NCBI GenBank assembly: GCA_045614025.1
Contig: JAZLCE010000013.1
Span: 51,820-115,819 of the forward strand
Direction: 5' to 3'
Source of the DNA: RGIG4140 sp045614025
GTDB taxonomy: Bacteria; Pseudomonadota; Alphaproteobacteria; CAAHEQ01; UBA3637
Length of the DNA: 64,000 nt
Positions 42,901-50,860 of this stretch are shown piece by piece. Positions within the stretch are counted from its first letter, which is position 1. Every line of letters starts with the position of its first letter. The position numbers were made by a program, and so were the translations under genes. Under the pieces are notes generated by a model. The model saw only the letters and a list, made by a program, of their open reading frames with translations. It ran no database searches and was not told where the DNA came from.

Positions 42901-43212
42901 GATTATATTAAAATTAAAGATGACACGAAATCAGATGAATTTTCTTATTATAAAAACCGCGAAGAAATATTATTCTTTGGATCTTCGCAATTAACAAAAA
43001 ACTGGTCTTTATCTGGCTATTATAGATACAATTTAGAAAAAAAATCTTCTCAACGGGGCCCAGTTGAATCTGGTTTAATTGCTCAATATGAAAATGATTG
43101 CGCAATCATTGCATTTGAATTAGATAAGTCCTTCACCTATGATAGAGATTATGAAGGAGACACATCATTTATGGTAAAATTTATTCTTAAAACCTTAGGG
43201 GGAATGGAATGA
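39940..43212 (+). CDS. lptF-lptD: In-frame fusion of LPS permease LptF and outer-membrane LptD
   Basis: One 1090-codon frame. Residues 1-365 are an LptF/LptG-family permease of the LptB2FG exporter: TM1-3 at the N-terminus (VWLTQSLRMIDMIV, LPNFIQILSPIALFAVILF, GMSNKSIMKPAFILA), a periplasmic domain with LLQEGQFNTL and LTLYVKERAEDG, and three more TMs (about 285-355). The sequence fits LptF better than LptG. Residues 369-1090 are a complete LptD: its own signal-like stretch MKNSFKLLLIASLCVFSTTA, an OstA domain (VDFEADEIFYN, GTVTAQGNVVI), the CTFC cysteines, and the barrel. No ribosome site precedes the internal ATG at 41044. Either a polyprotein is cut by signal peptidase, or LptD starts internally. 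lptG, normally between them, is absent here. Confidence 0.88.
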   Translation: MKILTSYILKQLVISFLLILLGMTTLVWLTQSLRMIDMIVTKGIPVSMFLEMTLLVLPNFIQILSPIALFAVILFIFSRMQADKEVMVMQAIGMSNKSIMKPAFILAIGLTIIGYLLTLSIIPASHRELGELKWRVRNDLSHLLLQEGQFNTLNNRLTLYVKERAEDGSVKGVLAYDAKNPKNISVLIAEKGFIFQNDEGFDLVFQNGSRQEYNPETKKFSILNFDKYKMFFSDKKNADNSRKLDESDYSLSYLLSATKEDVADEIQYRKYKTEILKRLTKPIYNISFMFLAMFAILSPFYNRRGQMGRMNIIILTTILVQSLALAFENLTAKNLWFAPLMFLNLFVPVLIVYYLAMKPIQKPQIKNAMKNSFKLLLIASLCVFSTTANSQIKLDPQVKFEKEKPVDFEADEIFYNHQEGTVTAQGNVVIEQNNTIIQTDKFIYDKKNGQIIIPQSSKTTTPDGTVTYTADTILTPALKMAVSNAVEMDLYEGSYMSAVRYKRKENGDITYLKKATYTPCTFCKGDSPLWKLTARTIKHNKPNKEMSFTHSFLKVKDIPVFYFPYLNIPDFTVKRKTGFLAPSFAHSNEMKQGINIPFFVDIADNQNLTLIPTLSTSHDPLGFMDYEGTFTNGYLKLQASGTRDNDNKNQGHIKAHMRADISDKWRLSGQYYRVSSDTYFRRYSLPDVDTSDQYLESNISAERFGERNYFHFKGLSFQNQHGRVNQKSIPVFIPTMNYVYNTEALNNSGLYAFSKINGVAYNNRQRFKSNRASVTQGLHLPYISNSGINIDTKASVRVDGYSIDTGKYSFNGLKTDDSYSTGRFYPVFSSKISYPFAKASENYTQVISPILMLVSSPVSGNKDKIPNVDSLDIDFDDTNLFSENRFIGYDRVETGTRANYGIEYSVYGNKNMSSSFLFGQSYRFSGDEVMEKALGYESNYSDYVGRLQTNFDIFSLAYRFRLNKDDFKPVKNEITFTVGKAPLRVGVDYIKIKDDTKSDEFSYYKNREEILFFGSSQLTKNWSLSGYYRYNLEKKSSQRGPVESGLIAQYENDCAIIAFELDKSFTYDRDYEGDTSFMVKFILKTLGGME

Positions 43213-44384
43213 GATCACTTCTTTTTATTGCTTTAATTTTATTAAGTTTATCTGCAAATGCAGGGCAAATTATTGCCACTGTTAATGATCAGCCAATTTC
43301 TTCATTTGATGCAGAGGCTCGCGCTAAACTTATTTCTATTCAAAATTCAAGTCCCATTACCACTGCAAAAAAGAAAGAATATGTAAAAGCAGCATTAGAT
43401 GCATTAATCAATGACCACATAAAAATTTCTGAAGCAGAAAAAAAAGGATTTAGTGTTTCGGAAAAAGAAATTGAAGAAGCAATTTTTCATTTAGAATCAC
43501 AAAATGGAATGAAAAAAGGAAGCATGGAAAGCATGTTGAAAAAAAATCAAATTCCATTACATATTTTAAAAAATCAAATCAAAGCTGACCTCATGTGGCT
43601 TCAAGTTATTCAACAAAATAAAAAATCTTTATTACCCCCTTCTGAAAAAGAAATTTCTGCTTTAAAAAATAATATTCGAAACGAATTAAAAGCTGAAGGG
43701 TTTTATGTGGCAGAAATGCTGATTAAAGATCAAAAAGAAGCTGAAAATTGCTATAAAGAACTCCATCAAGGGAAACCATTTCCTGAGCTTGCCAAGAAAT
43801 ATTCCATAGCTCCATCTGCTTCAAAAGGCGGCGAGCTTGGTTGGATTGATGGGAAACACTATCAAAAAGAAATTACTGATGCTTTAAGGGTTATGTCAAG
43901 TGGTGAACTTTCAACACCATTAAAAACTAAAAACGGCTATCTTATTTTACTTGTTTTAGATAGAAAATATCCTATTCATACAGATACCGTTCCCATTTGG
44001 GAAGTTTCTCAAATGGCTTTAAATGCAAACCATACAGCTGCTTTTGGGGATAAAATTAATAAATTAAACTCATGCGATTCTTTCAAAGATTTTGCAAAAG
44101 AACATGCTATTAAAGAATCCGTTAAATCAGGCATGATTTCTCCAGAACAATTACCACGCGAATTAAAAGATCTTTTAAAAGATGCGCCAACCAAAAAAGT
44201 TATTGGTCCAATCCAAACACCCGATTCGGATTTATTTTTCATGAAATGTAAAATAACCAATAAAAAGGTTATACCTAGTGATGAAGAGTTAAGAATGCGT
44301 CTTGAAGCAGAAAAAATGGAACAGCTCTCTGAACGTTTGCTTAAAAATGCCAAAAGATTTAGTGTTGTTGAAATGAAAATTTAA
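43209..44384 (+). CDS. surA: SurA-like periplasmic peptidyl-prolyl isomerase
   Basis: 391-aa chaperone for outer-membrane proteins, including LptD. Signal peptide MRSLLFIALILLSLSANA, SurA N-terminal domain (about 20-150: GQIIATVNDQPISSFDAEARAKLI, ALIN...ISEAEKKGF), one parvulin domain (about 165-255: AEMLIKDQKEAENCYKEL, SKGGELGWIDG) and a C-terminal helical segment. One rotamase domain, against two in E. coli. It overlaps lptD by four bases (ATGA). The lptD-surA order is conserved; pdxA and rsmA, which usually follow, are replaced by folD. Confidence 0.93.
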   Translation: MRSLLFIALILLSLSANAGQIIATVNDQPISSFDAEARAKLISIQNSSPITTAKKKEYVKAALDALINDHIKISEAEKKGFSVSEKEIEEAIFHLESQNGMKKGSMESMLKKNQIPLHILKNQIKADLMWLQVIQQNKKSLLPPSEKEISALKNNIRNELKAEGFYVAEMLIKDQKEAENCYKELHQGKPFPELAKKYSIAPSASKGGELGWIDGKHYQKEITDALRVMSSGELSTPLKTKNGYLILLVLDRKYPIHTDTVPIWEVSQMALNANHTAAFGDKINKLNSCDSFKDFAKEHAIKESVKSGMISPEQLPRELKDLLKDAPTKKVIGPIQTPDSDLFFMKCKITNKKVIPSDEELRMRLEAEKMEQLSERLLKNAKRFSVVEMKI

Positions 44385-44399
44385 AAAAGGGAGAACAAA

Positions 44400-45254
44400 A
44401 TGACTGGCATAATTATAAACGGGAAAGAAATGGCATCAAAAATTCAAGATGCCTTGAAAACAGAAATTTCCTCTTTAGATAGAAAACCAAAACTTGCTGT
44501 TATTTTGGTAGGAGATAATCCTGCAAGTTTAATTTATGTTGGTCATAAGAAAAAAGTTGGTGAAAAAATTGGAGCTGAAACAGAAGTCTTTCAACTTTCT
44601 CCTGTAATGACTGAAGATGCTTTAATTTCTTTTATTGAAGAATTAAATCAAAATAAAGAAATTGATGGCATTTTGGTTCAGCTTCCATTACCGAAACATT
44701 TTAATGAAAACAAAGTATTAGAGGCTCTTTCACCTGAAAAAGATGTTGATGGATTGCATCCTAAAAATTTAGGGGATTTATTTTTATCTGATACAGATTT
44801 AAAACCATGCACACCATTGGCATGCATGGAACTTATTCAATCTGTCTGCCCAAAGATAGAAGGGAAAACGGCTCTTATTATTGGTCGCTCTCGATTAGTT
44901 GGAAAACCATTAACACAAATGTTGCTCAAGCAAAATGCAACCGTTATTCAAGCTCATTCTAAAACAAAAAACATGAAAGAACTTTGCAACATGGCGGATA
45001 TTCTTATTGCTGCAACAGGTAAACCACATTTAATTGATCCTTCATATATAAAAAAAGGTTCAATTGTTATTGATGTTGGGATCACACGTTTAGATGATAA
45101 CAAAATTATTGGAGATTTAGACTTCGAAGAAATAAAAGAAATTGCAGGATTTATAACGCCAGTTCCAGGTGGTGTTGGCCCAATGACAGTCACCATGTTA
45201 TTTGTTAACCTATTGATAGCATATAAAAAAAATCTTGCAAAATCCCCAAAATAG
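44400..45254 (+). CDS. folD: Methylene-tetrahydrofolate dehydrogenase/cyclohydrolase FolD
   Basis: Bifunctional one-carbon enzyme converting 5,10-methylene-THF to 10-formyl-THF with NADP+. 284 aa, normal length. Motifs: VGDNPASLIYVGHKKKVGEKIG (catalytic Tyr and Lys), DGILVQLPLPKH, SPEKDVDGLHPKNLG, PCTPLACMELI, IIGRSRLVGKPLTQML and PVPGGVGPMTVTML. AGGGAGA lies before the ATG. Last housekeeping gene before the secretion locus. Confidence 0.97.
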   Translation: MTGIIINGKEMASKIQDALKTEISSLDRKPKLAVILVGDNPASLIYVGHKKKVGEKIGAETEVFQLSPVMTEDALISFIEELNQNKEIDGILVQLPLPKHFNENKVLEALSPEKDVDGLHPKNLGDLFLSDTDLKPCTPLACMELIQSVCPKIEGKTALIIGRSRLVGKPLTQMLLKQNATVIQAHSKTKNMKELCNMADILIAATGKPHLIDPSYIKKGSIVIDVGITRLDDNKIIGDLDFEEIKEIAGFITPVPGGVGPMTVTMLFVNLLIAYKKNLAKSPK

Positions 45255-45262
45255 TGTAAAAT
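45235..45262 (+). promoter_or_regulatory. Candidate promoter of the type IV secretion locus
   Basis: TTGCAA (45235-45240), 16-base spacer, TAAAAT (45257-45262), overlapping the end of folD and about 45 bases before the first gene of the locus. Confidence 0.5.
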
Positions 45263-45308
45263 AGAATATATAGATACTAATCAATAAAACATATGCATGG
45301 GGGGCCTA

Positions 45309-46256
45309 ATGTTTCGTCTGAATTTTTCAAAATTAGGTTTATTTTTAATTTCTTTTTGTTCTTGCCTATCCTTTCAGCAAGAAGGTTTTGCGCATTCTGT
45401 TACTTACACAAATGTTAACTATAAAGGAAACATGCAGGCAACTGTTGATCACATCTCAACTGAAGGAAGCATAAATGGTCTTATGCAACTTCAAAATTCT
45501 CTTAATGGACTTCCAAATTATTTTAACCAATCAGCTATTGGGCAATTTGCTAATAAAGCAGCTGGCTTTATTGATAATGCTGAAAGCACTATTATGGGAA
45601 CAGCTGATGCTGCTATTGGGTCAGCCACAACTATTGCAGGTGCAGCAATAGATAAAGGAACCAGTGCTGTATCTGGTGCTATTGATAGCGCTACAGGAAC
45701 TGTTGGCAATTGGGTTGATCAAGGGGCTGATTATGTTGGCGATATGTTTTCATCCGAAGATGGTGGTGAAAAAGCTGGAAAAGGTTTCGTAGCTCAAAAC
45801 AAAAGCGGATCTAATGTTGTTGATAAAATTAATGACTTAAACCCACTTGAACGTTTAACAACAAGGGAAAAAGATAAAAAAATTTGCAATAATTTAAAAA
45901 CAGTTGATGGGGTTAAAACTTGTTTTTATATTGATAATGAGCAAGAGCCTGGTATTATGGAAGTTGGCGATATTCATCAACATGTTACGCAAGCGAAATT
46001 TAATGGAATTTCAAATTTATATGCCGATTCTGCCGCCATTGTTAATGCGACTGCAGAATTTGCTAAGGTTGAAGAAGATATAAACCAAGAAGAGCCAACA
46101 ACTGTTTCTGAAACATTAACAAAACGCGCTGAATCGGATTTAATATTTAATGTTATTGGCAGTGCTTATTTAGGGCTAGACTTATCAACGCTTGAATTAA
46201 ATTCTTTAAGCATATATTCAACAATTAATTCTGTTAAAACGGATGGAGGCTTCTGA
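45309..46256 (+). CDS. Exported protein of unknown function, first gene of the T4SS locus
   Basis: 315 aa. ATG at 45309 follows GGGGGG, better than the ATG at 45297. Signal peptide about 1-30 (LGLFLISFCSCLSFQQEGFAHS). The middle (about 75-150) is an Ala/Gly/Ser/Thr-rich stretch (AAIGSATTIAGAAIDKGTSAVSGAIDSATG) that could be a glycine-zipper-like helix or membrane-inserting segment. Two Cys occur near CNNLKTVDGVKTC. The C-terminus is DLSTLELNSLSIYSTINSVKTDGGF. I do not recognise a family. It overlaps the next gene by one base and heads a run of six exported proteins leading into virB8. Confidence 0.8.
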   Translation: MFRLNFSKLGLFLISFCSCLSFQQEGFAHSVTYTNVNYKGNMQATVDHISTEGSINGLMQLQNSLNGLPNYFNQSAIGQFANKAAGFIDNAESTIMGTADAAIGSATTIAGAAIDKGTSAVSGAIDSATGTVGNWVDQGADYVGDMFSSEDGGEKAGKGFVAQNKSGSNVVDKINDLNPLERLTTREKDKKICNNLKTVDGVKTCFYIDNEQEPGIMEVGDIHQHVTQAKFNGISNLYADSAAIVNATAEFAKVEEDINQEEPTTVSETLTKRAESDLIFNVIGSAYLGLDLSTLELNSLSIYSTINSVKTDGGF

Positions 46257-47029
46257 TGAAAAAAATAACCCTTATTCTTCTTTTTGCGCTCTATTCTTTA
46301 ACTCTTCAAAATGCCTTTGCTGGCATTCCAATTACTGACTCTAAGGTATATACCGAAAGTCAAACACAGCAACAACAAGCTGATGAAGATGTGCGAGATA
46401 GAAGATCAGATACTCAATATGAAACCTCAGTAAAAAACAGAATGATTGGCGGTATTAATGATTTCACGAATAGCACTCTTGAATTTATTAATCCACAAAC
46501 CACAACTGATGGTGTATCTGGCTCTCTTTCACCTGAAGGATCAAGCTCATCTGAAACAATTCCCGAAGGTGTTAACGGCAGTGATTTTTTTAGAGAAACG
46601 CTTTTACCCCCCACCAATCAAGATGGGAAAGATAGAACTGAAGAAGCAGGCATTGCAAACACTGCAAAATCAAAGGGAAAAAGAGAACGTGCTTTGGTTG
46701 AAGTTGCCACTTTTGGATATGCTTTAGCGGCAATAAATAAGGAACAAGCTAGCCGTAATTTAGGTGGAAAAACAAACATTGATACCCAAGTTCAAAATCA
46801 AACAAATAGCTCAGAAAATTATAGCTCTAGTGTTTCAAATAATACCAGTGTTAAAATGAGCAGTGCTCAAATTTATAATGCCATTGTTTTAACAGCCGCA
46901 ACCAATAATATGCTCACAGCCATCAGCTCTGCAGATTATGTTACAAACACAAATGTTTCTTTCAAAGAAGTTGTTGCTGGGATGGCCATACAAGCGGCTG
47001 GCAGTATGCTGGGTTCATTTCTTAAATAG
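46256..47029 (+). CDS. Exported protein of unknown function in the T4SS locus
   Basis: 257 aa with a signal peptide (about 1-22, ending NAFAG). The mature part is polar, Ser/Thr/Asn/Gln-rich (YTESQTQQQQADEDVRDRR; NQTNSSENYSSSVSNNTSV), with a more hydrophobic C-terminus (VVAGMAIQAAGSMLGSFLK) that could be a short amphipathic helix. A block similar in style to the preceding gene's C-terminal half (AQIYNAIVLTAATNNMLTAISSADYV) suggests the two may pair. No family recognised. Coupled to the previous gene by TGATG. Confidence 0.8.
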   Translation: MKKITLILLFALYSLTLQNAFAGIPITDSKVYTESQTQQQQADEDVRDRRSDTQYETSVKNRMIGGINDFTNSTLEFINPQTTTDGVSGSLSPEGSSSSETIPEGVNGSDFFRETLLPPTNQDGKDRTEEAGIANTAKSKGKRERALVEVATFGYALAAINKEQASRNLGGKTNIDTQVQNQTNSSENYSSSVSNNTSVKMSSAQIYNAIVLTAATNNMLTAISSADYVTNTNVSFKEVVAGMAIQAAGSMLGSFLK

Positions 47030-47038
47030 GAGGATAAC

Positions 47039-47806
47039 ATGTTAAAAATCAGATTAATCTTACCAACTGTTATCATACTTTCTTGTTTGAATACACAAGT
47101 GCATGCAGGTATAACCACCAGTATTTTAATGAATCCCATTGTTATTATACAAGCAGGCCTTCAACAAGTCTCTGCTACTGTTTCAAAAATTATGTCCATA
47201 TGGCAAAAAGGGGCGAACACAAACTATGGCCTCCCTGGGATTACCAGACGTGAACACATCACGAGTGATAATTCGCCAATTCTTACGGGAGATGATGTTG
47301 CTTTTTATACGGATAAAACATTCACCCAAATGTTTTTAACGGAACTTAAGGGTAACGACGAAAAAAAACCTAATCTTTCCAAAATGCATCAAATTGTAAA
47401 GAGCACATATCTGGTTGATTATAAAGCTCAAAATTCATTAAATGAAAGAGATAAAATTGATCTTGACAGTGATGCTATTGTGAAAATTGATCCATTAGCA
47501 GATGCCTCATTTCCAAACACTCAAGAATTTATTCAACATAAAAGGTATCTTTCTCTTCATCATGGGCTTGCAATTTCTGAAAAGATTTTAGCCCTCTCGG
47601 AAAAACAAAAAGAAGAACTTGAAAGAATGGCATCAAACATCAAATCACGCACTGAAATTACAAGTCTTGAAAATGGATTATCAATTTTAGATAAAGAAAT
47701 TGCAACACAACTCAATGAACTTTTGGTTGTTGAATCTTCTATTTTAGAAATTAACAGCACGCTGCTGATGCAAGATAGACAAAGAGCCATTATTGAAGAA
47801 AAATAA
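47039..47806 (+). CDS. Exported coiled-coil protein in the T4SS locus (VirB5-like position)
   Basis: 255 aa. Signal peptide about 1-22 (ending VHAG). Begins with a hydrophobic helix ITTSILMNPIVIIQAGLQQVSATVSKIMSIW, then an acidic middle, and a C-terminal helical region (about 175-255) with heptad-like spacing (LALSEKQKEELERMASNIK, LDKEIATQLNELLVVESSIL). Length, signal peptide and helical character resemble VirB5/TraC minor pilins, but no diagnostic motif is visible, so this is only a suggestion. AGGAGG ribosome site. Confidence 0.8.
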   Translation: MLKIRLILPTVIILSCLNTQVHAGITTSILMNPIVIIQAGLQQVSATVSKIMSIWQKGANTNYGLPGITRREHITSDNSPILTGDDVAFYTDKTFTQMFLTELKGNDEKKPNLSKMHQIVKSTYLVDYKAQNSLNERDKIDLDSDAIVKIDPLADASFPNTQEFIQHKRYLSLHHGLAISEKILALSEKQKEELERMASNIKSRTEITSLENGLSILDKEIATQLNELLVVESSILEINSTLLMQDRQRAIIEEK

Positions 47807-47817
47807 AGGAGAAAAAA

Positions 47818-48534
47818 ATGAAAAAAAACTTTAAAATACATCTATTTTCTTCCTTTTTAGCCGCTGGATTATTATGTCATACCGCCTTTGGCCAATGCCC
47901 AGTTACTGATTCAAACAATATTCAGAATCTTTCTGTCAGTAGCATAGCAACACAAACAACTGCTTCTATAAGTAATGAAGTTGTTACTCAAGAAGAAACC
48001 GCAAATGAAACCAGATCTGGAAACGCCAATTGCAGTAATTCTCCTTCAAATGAAAAAACAGAGCTCTCAACAAAAACTTATGATTATCTGAAAGATAACA
48101 TTGTGAATATGTTTGAATCAGTATATATCTCCCCTCAAGAAGAGTTTGATGACGCAGTTAACATGTTGAAAGAAAAGTTTTTTATATCTAAAGATGATAA
48201 AGAATCAGCAAAAATAAAGCTTCAAAACAGAATGGCCTTTGCTGCAGAAATTGCCGCTGAATCCTATGCTTTATCTCAACAATTGCGCCCACTTTATATT
48301 GAAGATTTGCAATCCCTTCATGGCGCCTCTGCAAAAGGATGCAATCAAACACAAAGTAATGCCATGATGAATCGCAATATCAAAGCTCAAATGAAAATGC
48401 TTGCTTCTCAAATTATTATTCAAATTGTTCAAATGGAATCTGATGTTGTTCAACAATTTATTAAAGAATCACCAACCATTTTAGAACTTAAACCAAACGA
48501 TCCTAGCGCAACAGCACAAGGAGGTTCAAAATGA
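47818..48534 (+). CDS. Exported helical protein of unknown function in the T4SS locus
   Basis: 238 aa. Signal peptide about 1-25 (ending TAFG). Mature protein begins with Cys (QCPVTDSNN), has a Ser/Thr/Asn-rich linker with a second Cys (NANCSNSPSNEK), then long helices (YISPQEEFDDAVNMLKEKFF; FAAEIAAESYALSQQLRPLYIEDLQSL; MNRNIKAQMKMLASQIIIQIVQMESDVVQQF). Such helical secreted proteins are seen among VirB5-like and pilus-associated components, but I cannot assign it. AAAGGAG before the ATG; it overlaps the next gene by four bases. Confidence 0.8.
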   Translation: MKKNFKIHLFSSFLAAGLLCHTAFGQCPVTDSNNIQNLSVSSIATQTTASISNEVVTQEETANETRSGNANCSNSPSNEKTELSTKTYDYLKDNIVNMFESVYISPQEEFDDAVNMLKEKFFISKDDKESAKIKLQNRMAFAAEIAAESYALSQQLRPLYIEDLQSLHGASAKGCNQTQSNAMMNRNIKAQMKMLASQIIIQIVQMESDVVQQFIKESPTILELKPNDPSATAQGGSK

Positions 48535-49313
48535 AAATAACACCTTATATTCTTTTCATATTTTTAACCACAACTTCTGTATCAGCATATTCCACACCAT
48601 GTCCCCCTTGTTCTACATGTTGGATCGCCACTGTGGGTGGAGCTGTTATAGAAGCACTAAGCGCGTTTCAGGCAGGTTTAAGAGACGTCCCTCAAGAATT
48701 AAAAAACTATAATTATTCTGAGTTTAGTCAAAAAACTGCTCTTGTTAATCAAAAAATCTCTGATCTTCCAAATCCATCTTCTGTTTTAGGCAATAACGAT
48801 TCTGCAAATCCAGGAGATTTTGTTGAAGGAAAAGAACCGCCAAAAGATATTGTTGTTGAATATCCGGATCCTGCCTCATCAAAAGTTGAAACCATTATGA
48901 AAAGCAATATGAGAATTTATGCAGATATGCCTTTTGCTGATCATGAAGGTGATTATAATTTTGTTAAAAAAAGACAATATATTCGTCAACAAGCGAATAT
49001 TCAAATGATGGCCAGAATATTGGTTTTAAAACATCAAACACAAAAAATATTTGATATCATTGATGAAATGGAAAAGGATATTGACAATTCATCCAGACAA
49101 GCTTCAAATCAAAATTCTTTAGAAACCAATGAAAATAAACCAAAGCTTTTATTAAGAACTGCTGCCGCAAAAATTGCTTGGATTAAATTACTTATGATTC
49201 AAAAACAATTAAGAGCTGCTCAATTGCAATATAATGCACTACTTGGGCTTGCAACCGCAAAAAGACACAAAACATATTGGAACCCTGAAGAAGAGTTGCC
49301 GGAGGAAAATTAA
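48531..49313 (+). CDS. Exported protein of unknown function in the T4SS locus
   Basis: 260 aa. Signal peptide about 1-19 (ending SVSA). The mature N-terminus has a Cys cluster CPPCSTC followed by a hydrophobic helix WIATVGGAVIEALSAFQAGL, then a polar linker and long helices in the C-terminal half (YIRQQANIQMMARILVLKHQTQKIF; AKIAWIKLLMIQKQLRAAQLQYNALLGL). The overall plan (signal, short hydrophobic helix, long helical C-domain) is the same as the two genes upstream, so the three may be distant paralogues. CPPCSTC could bind metal or form disulphides. Family unknown. Confidence 0.8.
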   Translation: MKITPYILFIFLTTTSVSAYSTPCPPCSTCWIATVGGAVIEALSAFQAGLRDVPQELKNYNYSEFSQKTALVNQKISDLPNPSSVLGNNDSANPGDFVEGKEPPKDIVVEYPDPASSKVETIMKSNMRIYADMPFADHEGDYNFVKKRQYIRQQANIQMMARILVLKHQTQKIFDIIDEMEKDIDNSSRQASNQNSLETNENKPKLLLRTAAAKIAWIKLLMIQKQLRAAQLQYNALLGLATAKRHKTYWNPEEELPEEN

Positions 49314-49315
49314 TA

Positions 49316-50860
49316 ATGAAACATTTTCTATTATTTGCATTAACGGGTATTTCATTTTTTTCATTTATCAGTTTAACTCAAGCAACCGCTCCGGTTGAAA
49401 ATGAATCTCAATCAGTGATTGAAACAGATGATTACACAACTGAAATTATCTATCTTGAGCAACTTCATGCTATGCAACTTAAACTTAAAAGATTAAAAGA
49501 TAAATATAAGGAAGAAGAACAAGAAAAACTGCGCGTTGATTTGGTTAACCAAAAATATAATGCGATGGAAGAATGCAATATTAATTTGCTGTCAGACGTT
49601 TATGAAGACCCAAAAGCTGCTTGGCAAAATATCACTCAAGCTTATGATGAACAAGAATTAAAATTAACCGTAGATATTTTAAACAGTGTTCCTAAAAAAA
49701 CAAGCACAGGAGAAGATGCTCAAGCAGAACTTTTTGCTAACTGGTATTTGGGCAGGGAAATTTTAACAGATGTTTATGCAAATCCATCAAAATATGGTCA
49801 AGTAAAAGAAGGTAAATCTTTCGAATTATGGGAAGATCAAAAATATGCTTATCAAGAAGAAGTTAATTCTTTTTTAATGAACATAAATAAAATTTTAGGA
49901 CGAACAGGCCGAATTTCAGGAATTAGTGCTGAAAATGATTTTGAAAAAAATGAATTGGCATATCAATCATTTTTATCCACACTGCCCCCTGATCAGATTC
50001 AAAGATTATCAGCAAGTCAAAAAAACTTCCCCAAACCACCAAAAGCTTTACCTCCAGCTCATGAAATTATGTGGTTTAATGATGATCCTGCAAAAACAAA
50101 ATCCGTTTTTCCTGAATGGCCAAAACCTTGGAAAGAATTTATTCAAAGTGGATTTAATACATATAACCCTAATGGAGAAATGTCAAAAACATTTTTGCCA
50201 AAAACACTTGTTTTAAATGAAGAAGCAAGACATAAAGATATTCTTGAACAAAACAATCGGTTAAACGTTTATCAAGCCATCAAAAAAGAAAAAACAAGTT
50301 CTGAAAATGTTTTAAACCTCATAACAAATAAAAAAGAAACAACCATAAACGAGTTAAATCAACGTTTAAAAAATCTTGGAATCACAAACGAAATTAAAAG
50401 TGATAATGTTGATTCTATTATGGCTTTAGAAGAAGAATTATTAACTCTTAAAAATAAAAACATTAAAATTGTTCGTGACAAAATCACAAGAACACATTCA
50501 GAAGTTGTTGATACAAAAAACAAAACTGAATCATTTAAACTTTATTTAAAAATGTCTTATGTTGAACAGTTAAATGCTTTAAATAAAATCCCAAAAGACA
50601 CTGAAGAATATAGACAACTTAAGCAAATCATCTATTCATCTCAAGCTTATCAAGATTTTAATTATATTAATGCTCTTGAAAAAGATATAAATGGAGATGT
50701 TAATTTTACAGTGGTTAATGCTCAAGAAATTGATCATCTTTTAAAACAAAAAAAAGCAGAAATTGCTCTTTATGAGGAACTTGAAAAAAAGAATAACATG
50801 GATATCAAAAAACATTATAATAAAAAAATTAGCAAAAGCTGTTTAAATGGAGGTCTTTAA
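49316..50860 (+). CDS. Large exported helical protein of unknown function in the T4SS locus
   Basis: 514 aa. Signal peptide about 1-23. Mature protein is highly charged and mostly helical, with predicted coiled-coil at about 38-80 (IYLEQLHAMQLKLKRLKDKYKEEE) and in the C-terminal third (NELNQRLKNLG, SIMALEEELLTLKNKNIKIVRDKI). A Pro-rich Trp segment (about 240-285, FPKPPKALPPAHEIMWFNDD, VFPEWPKPWKEF) lies in the centre. Two Cys (CNINL, SCLNGGL). No recognised family. GGAGGAAAA ribosome site; the next start, GTG of virB8, follows the stop directly. Confidence 0.8.
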   Translation: MKHFLLFALTGISFFSFISLTQATAPVENESQSVIETDDYTTEIIYLEQLHAMQLKLKRLKDKYKEEEQEKLRVDLVNQKYNAMEECNINLLSDVYEDPKAAWQNITQAYDEQELKLTVDILNSVPKKTSTGEDAQAELFANWYLGREILTDVYANPSKYGQVKEGKSFELWEDQKYAYQEEVNSFLMNINKILGRTGRISGISAENDFEKNELAYQSFLSTLPPDQIQRLSASQKNFPKPPKALPPAHEIMWFNDDPAKTKSVFPEWPKPWKEFIQSGFNTYNPNGEMSKTFLPKTLVLNEEARHKDILEQNNRLNVYQAIKKEKTSSENVLNLITNKKETTINELNQRLKNLGITNEIKSDNVDSIMALEEELLTLKNKNIKIVRDKITRTHSEVVDTKNKTESFKLYLKMSYVEQLNALNKIPKDTEEYRQLKQIIYSSQAYQDFNYINALEKDINGDVNFTVVNAQEIDHLLKQKKAEIALYEELEKKNNMDIKKHYNKKISKSCLNGGL

